Source: Palsa-504 sp963839095 (lineage in GTDB: Bacteria; Actinomycetota; Actinomycetes; Streptosporangiales; Streptosporangiaceae). Taken from it: a stretch of 64,000 nucleotides of DNA. This document shows, piece after piece, positions 18,191 through 26,366 of the stretch (its first letter is position 1; each line of letters starts with the position of its first letter). Made by a program: the position numbers and the translations under genes. The notes below the pieces were generated by a model. That model was not told where the DNA came from and searched no databases. It worked only from the letters and a program-made list of their open reading frames with translations. Where the stretch lies: NCBI GenBank assembly GCA_963839095.1, contig CAWIUF010000053.1, positions 372,001-436,000 of the forward strand, given 5' to 3'.

Positions 18191-18859
18191 TCACAGCGCG
18201 ATGACGCGGTAGCCGATGCCGCGGACGGTCTCGATGCGGACGCCGGCGCCGGCCAGCTTGGCCCGCAGCCGGGCCAGGTGGACGTCGATGGTGTTGGAGC
18301 CGAACGCGTCGGCCTCGTTGTCCCAGACGTGCTGGGCGATCGAGCGGCGGTCGGCGACCCCGGGCGAGCGCCGCATGAGGATCTCCAGGATGCCGAGCTC
18401 GGTGCTGGTCAGGGCGGGACGCTGGCCGCGGGCCAGTACCTCGCGGGTGGACGGGTCGAACTCGACTTCCCCGATCGTCAGCCGGGGCGCCTGGGCAGCC
18501 GGCGGCCGGCGCTGCAGCGCCCGGAGCCGGGCCAGCAGCTCGCCGAAGTCGAACGGCTTGACCAGGTAATCATCGGCGCCCGCGTCCAGGCCGGCGATCC
18601 GGTCGGCCGGGGCGTCCCGCGCGGTCAGCATCAAAACGGGGGTCGAGGTACCGGTGCGGCGCAGCCGCTGCACCAGGTCCAGGCCGGACAGCTTGGGCAT
18701 CCGCCAGTCGAGCACGGCCACCTCGTACTGGTAGAAGCGCAGGTAGGCGGCGGCGGTCTCGCCGTCAGGGACCAGGTCGACGACGTATCCCTGCTCGCGC
18801 AGGCCGCGGGCCAGGACCGCGCCCAGGTTTTCGTCGTCCTCGGCGAGTAGCACCCTCAC
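18191..18859 (-). CDS. Response regulator, OmpR/PhoB type
   Basis: Starts at GTG 18859 (VRVLLAEDDENLGAVLARG); an upstream ATG at 18892 would add 11 residues without homology. Receiver: acidic pair in LLAEDDE, phospho-acceptor Asp in VAVLDWRMPKLSG, Lys in DDYLVKPFDFGELLARL. The winged helix ends RIETVRGIGYRVIAL. Precedes the kinase at 16849-18177 on the same strand. With the opposite pair at 14707-16778 it makes two complete two-component systems arranged tail to tail. Confidence 0.93.
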   Translation of the reverse strand: MRVLLAEDDENLGAVLARGLREQGYVVDLVPDGETAAAYLRFYQYEVAVLDWRMPKLSGLDLVQRLRRTGTSTPVLMLTARDAPADRIAGLDAGADDYLVKPFDFGELLARLRALQRRPPAAQAPRLTIGEVEFDPSTREVLARGQRPALTSTELGILEILMRRSPGVADRRSIAQHVWDNEADAFGSNTIDVHLARLRAKLAGAGVRIETVRGIGYRVIAL

Positions 18860-18892
18860 AGCTTCCGAATGTACCCGGGCCGTCACGCGCAC

Positions 18893-19648
18893 TCAGCGTG
18901 AGACGCGGCGCCAGAGCGGGCGCGGGACCAGCCGCAGCGCCAGCGCGAGGCCGGCCAGCGGGGCCGGGATCCACACCGTGTCCTTGCCGCCGCGCAGGGC
19001 GGCCGCGGTGGCCACGCCGACCTGGGCCGGGGTGCTCGACAGCGGCGCCCGCGGCATGCCCTGCGTCATCCGGCCGATGACGAACCCGGGGCGGACCAGG
19101 ACCACGCGGACGCCGCTGCCGTGCAGGCTGTCGGCCAGCCCGCGGGCGAAGGCGTCGAGCCCGGCCTTGGCCGCGCCGTAGACGAAGTTGGCCTTGCGCG
19201 GGCGGACCGCGGCGACCGAGGAGAGCACCACGATCGTGCCGCGTTGCTGGGCCCGCATCCGGGTGGCGATGGCCAGCAGGCTGGTGACGTGGCCGGTGAA
19301 GTTGGTCTCGACCATCTCGGCGGCGCGGCGGACGTCACGTTCCGCGTCGTCCTGCGGAATCAGCACCCCGGCCGCGGAGATGACCAGGTCCAGGGGTCCG
19401 TCGGCGAAGACGGCGTCGGCGAAGGCCTGGTGGGCGCCGGTGTCCAGGGCGTCGTAGGCCATCGTCTTTATCTCGCCGGGCAGTTCCTTGCCTGCCGCGG
19501 CCAGCCGCTGCTCGTCGCGCCCGGCCAGGATGACCTCGGCGCCGGCCGGCAGGCCGAGCGAGGCGAGAATGGCCAGGCCGAGCTCGCTGGTGCCCCCGAG
19601 GAGGAGGATGCGGGGCGGGGAACCCACTCCGTTCGGGAAAATGCTCAT
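18893..19648 (-). CDS. dprE2: DprE2-like SDR: decaprenylphospho-2-keto-pentose reductase
   Basis: 251-residue reductase. The nucleotide-binding motif is LLGGTSELGLAIL, the structural motif ISAAGVL, and the catalytic YGAAKAG follows VVLSSVAAVRPRKANFV. The C-terminal helix IPAPLAGLALALRLVPRPLWRRV is characteristic of DprE2, which with DprE1 epimerises decaprenylphosphoryl ribose to arabinose. Its start follows the stop of the phosphoribosyltransferase directly (TAAATG), strong support for this pathway assignment. DprE1 is not in the window. Confidence 0.85.
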   Translation of the reverse strand: MSIFPNGVGSPPRILLLGGTSELGLAILASLGLPAGAEVILAGRDEQRLAAAGKELPGEIKTMAYDALDTGAHQAFADAVFADGPLDLVISAAGVLIPQDDAERDVRRAAEMVETNFTGHVTSLLAIATRMRAQQRGTIVVLSSVAAVRPRKANFVYGAAKAGLDAFARGLADSLHGSGVRVVLVRPGFVIGRMTQGMPRAPLSSTPAQVGVATAAALRGGKDTVWIPAPLAGLALALRLVPRPLWRRVSR

Positions 19649-20578
19649 TTAGCCACCCGTCTGGTAGAGGCCGGTCACGAACAGGGCCAGCCAGGTCAGC
19701 TCGCAGACCATCATCAGCCGGTCCCGCATCAGCAGGTCCTCCACCAGCGCCGCGGTACGGCGGCCGGTGAGGAAGCCGAACCGGATCAGCGCCAAGGTTA
19801 GCGGCAGCGCGCTGGCCAGGTGCCAGATCCGGACGCCGGAGTGCTCGCCCGCCGCCCAGGCCACGTAGGCCGCGATCATCGCGACGCCCACCGCGATCTG
19901 GGCGATCCGCAGCTCGCCGGGCCGGTAGTAGCGCATGACCGGCCGGTGCCTCACGGCCTCGTCGCCCAGGCTGGTCAGCTCGGTGTAGCGCTTGGCGATG
20001 GCCACGCCGAACGCGCCCAGGCTGCACACCAGCAGGAACCAGCCGGACGGCGGGACGTGGGTGGCCGCCGCCCCGCCGAGCACGCGGAGCAGGAAACCCG
20101 ACGCCACGAACATGACCTCGACCACCGGGATGTTCTTGAGCACCAGGGAGTAGAGGAACGACAGGGCCAGGTAGCCGGCCACCGTCACGGTCAGCAGCGG
20201 CTCGGCGATCAGCAGGCCGATCGACAGCCCGATGGCCGCGAACACCACGCCCAGCACGACCGCGTGCCGCCTGGGCAGCGCGCCGGAGGCCACCGGCCGG
20301 TAGCGCTTGCGTGGATGCAGCCGGTCGCGCTCGGCGTCCACCACGTCGTTGACGAAGTACACCGCGGCCGAGGCGAAGCCGAAGGCGACCGCGGCGGCCA
20401 GGGCGTAGAGCAGGCCGTCATGGCGGCCGAGCGACGCGCCGGCCAGCGGCGCGGCGAACACCAGCAGGTTCTTGGGCCACTGCCGGGGCCGGGCGGTGCG
20501 CAGCACGGCGGCCGCCCAGCGCAGGCCGCGGGCGTGCTCGGGGGCGGCCACCTCGGTGGCGCTGGTCTGGGTGGTCAC
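19649..20578 (-). CDS. Decaprenyl-phosphate phosphoribosyltransferase (UbiA superfamily)
   Basis: 309-residue integral membrane prenyltransferase of the Rv3806c type, which transfers 5-phosphoribose from PRPP to polyprenyl phosphate. The first aspartate motif is NDVVDAERDRLHPRKRYRPVASG; the second region is AKRYTELTSLGDEAVRHRPVMRYY. The N-terminus carries RPRQWPKNLLVFAAPL, a hallmark of this branch, and about nine helices follow. Overlaps the upstream glycosidase gene by ATGA and abuts dprE2 downstream, so the three are one operon. The product normally feeds arabinan or related wall polymer synthesis. Confidence 0.92.
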   Translation of the reverse strand: MTTQTSATEVAAPEHARGLRWAAAVLRTARPRQWPKNLLVFAAPLAGASLGRHDGLLYALAAAVAFGFASAAVYFVNDVVDAERDRLHPRKRYRPVASGALPRRHAVVLGVVFAAIGLSIGLLIAEPLLTVTVAGYLALSFLYSLVLKNIPVVEVMFVASGFLLRVLGGAAATHVPPSGWFLLVCSLGAFGVAIAKRYTELTSLGDEAVRHRPVMRYYRPGELRIAQIAVGVAMIAAYVAWAAGEHSGVRIWHLASALPLTLALIRFGFLTGRRTAALVEDLLMRDRLMMVCELTWLALFVTGLYQTGG

Positions 20579-22005
20579 CGGCTGTAAACCACCGTGAAGT
20601 CACGGCTGTAGGGCTGGTAGTACCGGTAGGTGCTGCTCTGCTGGGTCGGGAGCAGGGCGTGCGGGACCGGGTCCTGCGGGGTGTTGCCCGCCTTGTAGTA
20701 GTCGAAGGACATCCATTCCGGGTTGATGTCCAGCTGCATGCCCTCCACCGCGCCGGCCCGGTGCAGCAGGCTGGCCAGGTCCTGGACGTTCAGCGAGGGG
20801 CCGTAGACGAAGATGACCCGGCCCCCCTGGGTGATGCCGATCCCGGACCGCCAGACGTAGTACCCGCCGCCCAGCGTGGCGCCCCACTTGCTGAGCACGT
20901 CGGAGTTCACCGAGGGCGAGACCTGGCCGTGATCGATCAGCAGCTTGAGGTTCTGCCGGACGCCGACCACGTTCGAGGTCATCCCGACCTCGGAGCCCCA
21001 GGTGCCGATCTTGATCGTGCCGTCGCGGTCGTAGACGACGCTCGCGGCCCCGGGGACCAGCGCCCCCTTGTACTTGCCGTTGAGGTAGAAGCCGCCGTCG
21101 GCCGAGTCGAGCTTGAAGCCGCCGTTGAACGTGGCCAGCAGGCCCCGGCGGGTGCCCGGCGGTATCCAGGTACTGGCCTTCCAGTGGCCCGGGCCGGGGT
21201 CCTCGACGCCGGGCCGCAGGCCAAACCGGACCAGCCGCTGGTCCAGCGAGACGATCCCGGCCACGACCGAGGTGTGCACCTTGTCGGCCCGCAGGAAGGT
21301 GCCGAAGATGGCGGGCTCGTTCTTGACCGTCTCGAGCACCCGCCAGGCGCCCTCACCCGGGAGCGGATGGCCGGCCGGGGAGGTGAGCTTGAGCGGGATG
21401 TTCGGCTGGAAGGTCTTGGTCTTCTTGTAGTGCGTGGGGGCGCCGGACGGGACGGCGAGCGAGAAGCCGGGCTTGCCACCCACCTTGGGCGGGTTGTAGC
21501 TGACCCACTCGCCGAACGTCACCACCGGGCCCAGGTAGTGGTCCCGGGCCCATTCGGCCAGCTTGGCGGAGGTCGAACCGCCGCCGGGCGCGGTCAGCGC
21601 CTGGCCGACGGAGAAGGCGACCCAGCACAGGAAGACGGCGATCAGGGCCAGGATGACGCGGACCGTGCGGAGCCGGAAGAACCGGCGGATCCGGCCTTTT
21701 CGCCGCCGCGGGCCGCGCGGCCCGCCGCCGGAGCCGTGGCCGCGCCTGCCCGGCTCGTCGTAGGGCGCTTCGGGGACGTGCGGGGGCGCGGTGGGCTGGC
21801 TGAAGGGCGCACCGGACCCTCCGTAGGGGACCCCGGTCGGGCCGTAGGGGGTTTCGGGCGGGTAGGGCGCGGGGCCGTACTGGTACCGCGGTGCCCCGTT
21901 CCGGTCTGACTCGTTACGACCAGGCTCGTACCGACCGGGCTCGTACGACTCCGGCCCGTACGCAGCGGCCGGCCGGCCGCCACGGCGGGGTTCGGGTCGT
22001 AGCAC
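20575..22005 (-). CDS. Phosphodiester glycosidase (NAGPA-domain) membrane protein
   Basis: 476 residues. The first 110 are a cytoplasmic Pro/Tyr/Gly/Arg-rich tail (YEPGRYEPGRNE, YGPTGVPYGG), followed by a basic patch and one helix (VRVILALIAVFLCWVAFSVGQAL). The exported part has the phosphodiester glycosidase fold: LLATFNGGFKLDSADGGFYLNG, then GTWGSEVGMTSNVVGVRQNLKLLIDHGQ and EGMQLDINPEWMSFDYY near the end. Family members cleave sugar phosphodiesters. In this operon a role in trimming or remodelling pentose-containing wall polymers is reasonable but inferred. It is the first gene of the operon with the phosphoribosyltransferase and the DprE2-like reductase. Confidence 0.86.
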   Translation of the reverse strand: MLRPEPRRGGRPAAAYGPESYEPGRYEPGRNESDRNGAPRYQYGPAPYPPETPYGPTGVPYGGSGAPFSQPTAPPHVPEAPYDEPGRRGHGSGGGPRGPRRRKGRIRRFFRLRTVRVILALIAVFLCWVAFSVGQALTAPGGGSTSAKLAEWARDHYLGPVVTFGEWVSYNPPKVGGKPGFSLAVPSGAPTHYKKTKTFQPNIPLKLTSPAGHPLPGEGAWRVLETVKNEPAIFGTFLRADKVHTSVVAGIVSLDQRLVRFGLRPGVEDPGPGHWKASTWIPPGTRRGLLATFNGGFKLDSADGGFYLNGKYKGALVPGAASVVYDRDGTIKIGTWGSEVGMTSNVVGVRQNLKLLIDHGQVSPSVNSDVLSKWGATLGGGYYVWRSGIGITQGGRVIFVYGPSLNVQDLASLLHRAGAVEGMQLDINPEWMSFDYYKAGNTPQDPVPHALLPTQQSSTYRYYQPYSRDFTVVYSR

Positions 22006-22205
22006 TCGCCACCTCCTCGGAGTACCTGCGAAGTTCCCCGCAGATGGTCTACCCGCTCAACATGAAGGATGGATTACACAGCTGTGCCCCTCCCCCGTCC
22101 TCAGGTAATCCTGACACAACGAAGCGGCGCATCAGCGACATCCCCGCCTAAAGACGACTGGTGGCGGACGAAGGTTGCACACGACGGCAGAAAGGACGCC
22201 CGAGC

Positions 22206-23228
22206 CTACCAGTGTCCCCAGGGGAGCAAGGCGGTGATCGCGACCGCGGCGAACAGCAGCGTCAGGTACGCGATCGAGAGGTGGAACAGCCGCATCGGCG
22301 CTGCTTTCATCCCGGGGGACGACCCCTCCGTACCCCCCTGGTCGTCCGCGCGCACGCGGGCGTCCAGCCGGTGCGCCTCGGCCAGGAACCAGGCGCCGAG
22401 CGCGGCCGCCAGCACGCCGTAGATCCAGCCCGCCCAGGGGGCCAGCACCAGCGTGGCGGCCACCATGGCGTAGGAGTACCACAAGATCTTCCGCGCCACC
22501 GCCGCGGGCGTGGCCACCACCGGCAGCATCGGCACGTTGGCGGCCGCGTAGTCCTTGCGGAACTTCATCGCCAGCGCCCAGAAGTGCGGCGGCGTCCACA
22601 GGAAGATGACCGCGAACAGCACCACCGCGGGCAGGCTCACCGTGCCGGTCACCGCGGCCCAGCCGACCAGGACCGGGAAGCAGCCCGCGGCACCGCCGAT
22701 CACGATGTTGGCCGGGCTGCGCCGCTTGAGCAGCAGCGTGTACACGAAGATGTAGAACAGGATGGCCGCGTCGGCGAGCGCGGCCGCCAGCCAGTTGGCC
22801 ATCAGGCCGAGCAGCACAGTGGATCCGGCGCCGAGCGTGATACCCCAGGCCAGAGCCTCCCACGGCTTGATCGTGCCGTGACCGTCGACCACCAGCGGGC
22901 GCCGCGAGGTCCGCTTCATGAGCGCGTCGATGTCGCGGTCGATGTAGCAGTTGATCGTGTTCGCGCTGCCCGCGGCCAGCGTGCCGCCGATCAGCGTGAC
23001 CAGGACGAGCTGGAAGGACGGCAGGCCGCGCTGGGCGAGCAGCATGGCCGGGACCGTGGTGACCAGGAGCAGTTCGATGATGCGCGGCTTGGTCAGCGCG
23101 ACCAGGGCGCGGACCACCACGCCCGCCGAGCGACGGCCGCCGCCGGGTGATCCCGGCCGGCCCGGATCGAGGGTTTCCGGCACGCCTGAGCCAGCGATCA
23201 CACCGTGCACCCCAGGCACACTGTGCAC
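22206..23228 (-). CDS. ctaB: Protoheme IX farnesyltransferase (heme O synthase)
   Basis: 340 residues with nine membrane helices. It farnesylates protoheme for haem O and haem A of the terminal oxidase. The allylic diphosphate motif is NTINCYIDRDIDALMKRTSRRPL, and the second conserved loop is LWTPPHFWALAMKFRKDYAAANVPMLPVV. The N-terminus has about 30 extra residues of low homology, so the true start may be internal. In a late cytoplasmic loop about 15 residues (DDQGGTEGSSPGMK) are encoded by G/C runs. It faces away from the TlpA-like gene, with about 275 bases between. Confidence 0.94.
   Translation of the reverse strand: MHSVPGVHGVIAGSGVPETLDPGRPGSPGGGRRSAGVVVRALVALTKPRIIELLLVTTVPAMLLAQRGLPSFQLVLVTLIGGTLAAGSANTINCYIDRDIDALMKRTSRRPLVVDGHGTIKPWEALAWGITLGAGSTVLLGLMANWLAAALADAAILFYIFVYTLLLKRRSPANIVIGGAAGCFPVLVGWAAVTGTVSLPAVVLFAVIFLWTPPHFWALAMKFRKDYAAANVPMLPVVATPAAVARKILWYSYAMVAATLVLAPWAGWIYGVLAAALGAWFLAEAHRLDARVRADDQGGTEGSSPGMKAAPMRLFHLSIAYLTLLFAAVAITALLPWGHW
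22308..22342. repeat. G/C-run stretch inside ctaB
   Basis: Runs of five to six G or C (CCCGGGGGACGACCCC, TACCCCCCTGG) that can form a hairpin and encode a Gly/Ser loop between helices of CtaB. It resembles the insert in the kinase gene at 16993 in composition. Shared ancestry is not demonstrated. Confidence 0.35.
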
Positions 23229-23504
23229 TTCGGATCCCTTCCTTCTTCCGGCTCGGCGTCCAGGCTTGATACGACAGGACCCCGTACTACAGAGCGTAGA
23301 ACAGAAGCCAGGACCGTGCGGCCATCAGGGCCAGGTATTTCCCTACGGCGGCGAAGGCGCTCGGTGAGGCTGTGCCGAATAGGCACCTCAGTGTACGTGG
23401 GCGGTTCTCCGGCCAACGACCGGGCCGGGATATGGCCGGCAGGCACAGATCTCGCGGGTGCTCGCCGGGGCCGGTCCCGCGGGTGGCAGACTGGCACGAA
23501 AGCC

Positions 23505-24176
23505 GTGACCGCAACCGACGGGACGAACGTGCCAGCGACTGACGAGACTGCGACGGACGACACAGCGACGGACGACACAGCGACGGATCAGACCGGGCGG
23601 GTGGCCGGGCAGCAGACGTGGGCGGGCGCGGTTCGCGACGTCGGGCGCTCGGTGCGGCGGCACAAGATCATCTCGGCCGTCATCGCGCTCGGCATCGCCG
23701 GGTCGCTCACCGCGATCGGGCTGATCGGGTCGAACTCCGGCGGCCCGGCCAAGCCCGTGGCGGCCTCGACGTTCAGCTTGCCGGCCCTGGGTCATTCCGG
23801 GCAGCAGGTCGCGCTGAGCGGGTACCGCGGCCAGCCGCTGATCGTCAACTTCTTCGCGTCCTGGTGCGAGCCGTGCCAGAAGGAGACCCCGCTGCTGGCG
23901 ACGTTCTACCGCTCGGAAAAGGGCAAGGTGGCGATGGTCGGCCTGGACGAGAACGACGTCCTCGGCAACGCGACCACGTTCACCCGCAAACAGGGCGTCA
24001 GCTACCCGGTGGGCTGGGACCCGGCGGGCACCGCCGCGACCTCTTACGGCGTCAACGCGCTGCCGCAGACGTTCTTCCTCAACGCCAGGCACCAGGTGGT
24101 CGACCGGGTGTTCGGCGCGGTGACGCTCGCCGACCTGCACAAGGGCATCGCGCTGGCCACCGCGTCCGGATCTTAG
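23505..24176 (+). CDS. TlpA/ResA-like membrane-anchored thioredoxin
   Basis: Begins at GTG 23505 with a Thr/Asp-rich cytoplasmic stretch (ATDETATDDTATDDT), then one membrane helix (IISAVIALGIAGSLTAIGLIG). The redoxin domain includes the active site FFASWCEPCQKETPLL, the GLDENDV segment and the cis-Pro loop VNALPQTFFLN. Such proteins reduce apocytochrome or copper-site cysteines outside the membrane, which fits the divergent ctaB. The frame is open upstream to 23205, but that part is the intergenic promoter region. Ends by overlapping the stop of the opposing gene (TTAG). Confidence 0.88.
   Translation: MTATDGTNVPATDETATDDTATDDTATDQTGRVAGQQTWAGAVRDVGRSVRRHKIISAVIALGIAGSLTAIGLIGSNSGGPAKPVAASTFSLPALGHSGQQVALSGYRGQPLIVNFFASWCEPCQKETPLLATFYRSEKGKVAMVGLDENDVLGNATTFTRKQGVSYPVGWDPAGTAATSYGVNALPQTFFLNARHQVVDRVFGAVTLADLHKGIALATASGS
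23550..23587 (+). repeat. 15-bp tandem repeat in the TlpA-like gene
   Basis: Unit GCGACGGACGACACA occurs at 23550-23564 and 23565-23579, with a partial third copy. It keeps frame and encodes repeated ATDDT. Such repeats are prone to copy-number change. Confidence 0.85.
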
Positions 24177-24631
24177 GCCTGCCGCTTCTTCGACTTGCTG
24201 GCGGCGCCGACCGCACCGGTCAGGCCGAACGTGAGGGCGCCATGCCACAGCCCGCTCAGCACCGGGTCGATGATGCCGCCGCCGGTGACCACCGAGATCA
24301 CCAGCGCGACCACGGCGGCGGCGACCGCAGGCAGCACGGCGAAGCGCCACGGGTTGCTCCGGGCCCACCGGATAGCCCGGCTCGACCGGGCCCGCCAGAG
24401 CGCGCCGGCCGCGGCCACCACGAAGAAGGCGACCGCGCCCATGGCTATCGAGCCGCTCACGGCGCTGAGGCCGAGCCCGCTCCCGATGAGGTGCAGGCCC
24501 AGGTCGCCGACGGCAACCACCCCGCCGGTCACCGTGGCGGCACCCCACGGGGCGGCCGACATGGCCGCGCTCGAGACCGTCATCTCCTCGCGCCGGGAGA
24601 GGTCCTGGTCAGTCTGCGTCGACGTGGACAT
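24173..24631 (-). CDS. Small integral membrane protein, unknown function
   Basis: About 152 residues starting MSTSTQTDQDLSRREEM. Four hydrophobic segments follow (for example GAATVTGGVVAVGDLGLHLIG, GSIAMGAVAFFVVAAAGALWRA, FAVLPAVAAAVVALVISVVTG), and a basic C-terminus (SKSKKRQA). ATG 24631 is chosen because AAGGGG lies seven bases upstream; ATG 24664 in frame is less likely. No family recognised. Its stop shares bases with the stop of the TlpA-like gene. Confidence 0.75.
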   Translation of the reverse strand: MSTSTQTDQDLSRREEMTVSSAAMSAAPWGAATVTGGVVAVGDLGLHLIGSGLGLSAVSGSIAMGAVAFFVVAAAGALWRARSSRAIRWARSNPWRFAVLPAVAAAVVALVISVVTGGGIIDPVLSGLWHGALTFGLTGAVGAASKSKKRQA

Positions 24632-24961
24632 CCGAATCCCCTTGCCCTTCAAAGCCCCTGGCACCAGCTACGAACGAGCACGGTATTCACGTCATATCGT
24701 GTCTCAGGCGCAGAGTATCACGACATTACGCATGAGCGGCAGCACCGGCGCCGCGGTTCCAGAAACCTGGAACTCCGCCGGTCTGGGCTCCCGATCGGGA
24801 GCTGCCCAGCGACCGCTGTGACGCAGCGGGACTGTGTTGCTTGAGTGACGCCAGCGTTGCCCAGAGAAGTCAGGGTTTTTGCTCCTGCCGATGACGCTTG
24901 ATCTACCCGCCAGGCGGGAAACCTACTGGCGAGGGTCGATTTCGGGCAAAAAGGCAGTGAG
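24632..24961. other. Intergenic region with hairpins upstream of the HtrA pair
   Basis: About 330 bases without a gene, less GC-rich than its surroundings. It holds a perfect 16-bp palindrome GCTCCCGATCGGGAGC at 24787-24802 and a shorter hairpin at 24757-24777 (GTTCCAGAAACCTGGAAC). These are candidates for a leader structure or attenuator of the protease gene that starts at 24962. No known riboswitch class is recognisable. Confidence 0.45.
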
Positions 24962-26239
24962 ATGCACGAGGACGACAGCAGGGACGGGGGAAGGACGTTT
25001 CCCCCGGCCGGGCCCTCAGTTCGCGGGCGGGGAAGACGGCTGCTGGTCCACCTGACGGTGGCGGCGCTGTCGGCCGCCGCGGGCGTCGGCGCCACGGTGG
25101 TGACGCAGCGCGTCATGTCGCCCGGATCCGGCCCGGCCGGGACGCCGCGGGACGCCGCGGCCCGGCAGGCGATGAACGTCCAGGCCGTCTACCGGCAGGT
25201 GGTGCCGGGCATCGTGGACGTGACCGCCAACCTGCAGTACTTGCAGGAGACGGCGAAGGGCACGGGCTTCGTCATCAACGCCGCGGCCGGCCTGATACTG
25301 ACCAACAACCACGTCATCGACCAGGCGACCAGCGTCACGGTGACGCTGGTGACATCGGGCCGGACCTATCCGGCCCGGGTGCTGGGCTACGACGCGGCCG
25401 ACGACATCGCCCTGCTCCAGGTGCGGGGGGCGACGGGACTCAAGGCGGTCAGGACCGGCGACTCCTCGCTCGCCGCCGTGGGCACACCAGTCCTGGCCAT
25501 CGGCAACGAAGCCGGGCAGGGCGGCTCACCCACCGTCGCGCCCGGGGTGATCAGCAGCCTCAGCCGCACCATCGTGGCCAGCGACCAGAGCTCGGGCCTG
25601 CACGAGACCCTGTACGGCGTGCTGCAGACCAGCGCCGACATCAGGCCGGGCGATTCCGGCGGCCCGCTGGCCGACGCCGCGGGCCGGGTGATCGGGATCG
25701 ACACGGCGGCCGGCGGAAGCACGGTGTACTCCGGCTACGCCATCCCCGTCAACCAGGCGCTGCCCATCGCCAGGCAGATCGCGGCCGGGCAGGGCGGCGG
25801 TCTGGGCAGGAGCGGCACCGGGAAGAGCAGCAAGGTGCAGATCGGCCTGCCCGCGTTCCTGGGCGTGCTCCTGCCGGGCAGCACGAGCTCCAGCCCCGGC
25901 CTGCAGGACAGCCAGGAACTGCGGCAGGCCGGCGCGATCAGCGGGAACAGCAGCGGCTGCACCACCGCGAACCTCTCGGTCGCGCCGGCCGAGGTCGCGC
26001 CGGTCAGGTCGGGCGCGCTGGTCGACGGGGTGCTCTGCGGGACGGCGGCCGACCAGGCCGGGATCGCGACCGGGGATGTCATCACCTCGTTCGGGGGGCA
26101 TGACGTCACCTCCCCCGGAGCGCTCACCGCCCTGCTGCGCCGTTACCGTCCGGGCAGCATGGTGGCGCTGGCCTGGACCGGCCCGGACGGCAGCCCGCAT
26201 ACCGCGGTGGTCAGCCTCACGGCCGGGCCGGCCGGCTGA
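24962..26239 (+). CDS. HtrA-like membrane-anchored serine protease with PDZ domain
   Basis: 425 residues: basic N-terminus, one signal-anchor helix (LVHLTVAALSAAAGVGATVV), then a trypsin-like S1C protease. The catalytic triad is in TNNHVID, DDIALLQV and RPGDSGGPL, with oxyanion and substrate loops intact. A PDZ domain follows (LCGTAADQAGIATGDVITSFGGHDV). Before and within the PDZ are two cysteines (GCTTANLS and GVLCGTAAD) that match cysteines in the next gene. It acts outside the membrane in protein quality control or regulated proteolysis. First of a tandem pair; the promoter lies in the upstream hairpin region. Confidence 0.92.
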   Translation: MHEDDSRDGGRTFPPAGPSVRGRGRRLLVHLTVAALSAAAGVGATVVTQRVMSPGSGPAGTPRDAAARQAMNVQAVYRQVVPGIVDVTANLQYLQETAKGTGFVINAAAGLILTNNHVIDQATSVTVTLVTSGRTYPARVLGYDAADDIALLQVRGATGLKAVRTGDSSLAAVGTPVLAIGNEAGQGGSPTVAPGVISSLSRTIVASDQSSGLHETLYGVLQTSADIRPGDSGGPLADAAGRVIGIDTAAGGSTVYSGYAIPVNQALPIARQIAAGQGGGLGRSGTGKSSKVQIGLPAFLGVLLPGSTSSSPGLQDSQELRQAGAISGNSSGCTTANLSVAPAEVAPVRSGALVDGVLCGTAADQAGIATGDVITSFGGHDVTSPGALTALLRRYRPGSMVALAWTGPDGSPHTAVVSLTAGPAG

Positions 26240-26366
26240 CCGGAACCGAGGAATTTCAGCATTTACCCAGCTTTACCGGCTAACTGGGAACTAGCTGTCG
26301 CTGGAGGACTTAACGGCCGGGGAGGACCGGGCGCGACGTACCCTGGTCTGGTCGAGGGCGAGGAAG

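Noticed and set aside
24632..24961. A riboswitch upstream of the HtrA pair
   Set aside because: Hairpins are present, but I could not match any known riboswitch consensus; left as an undefined leader.
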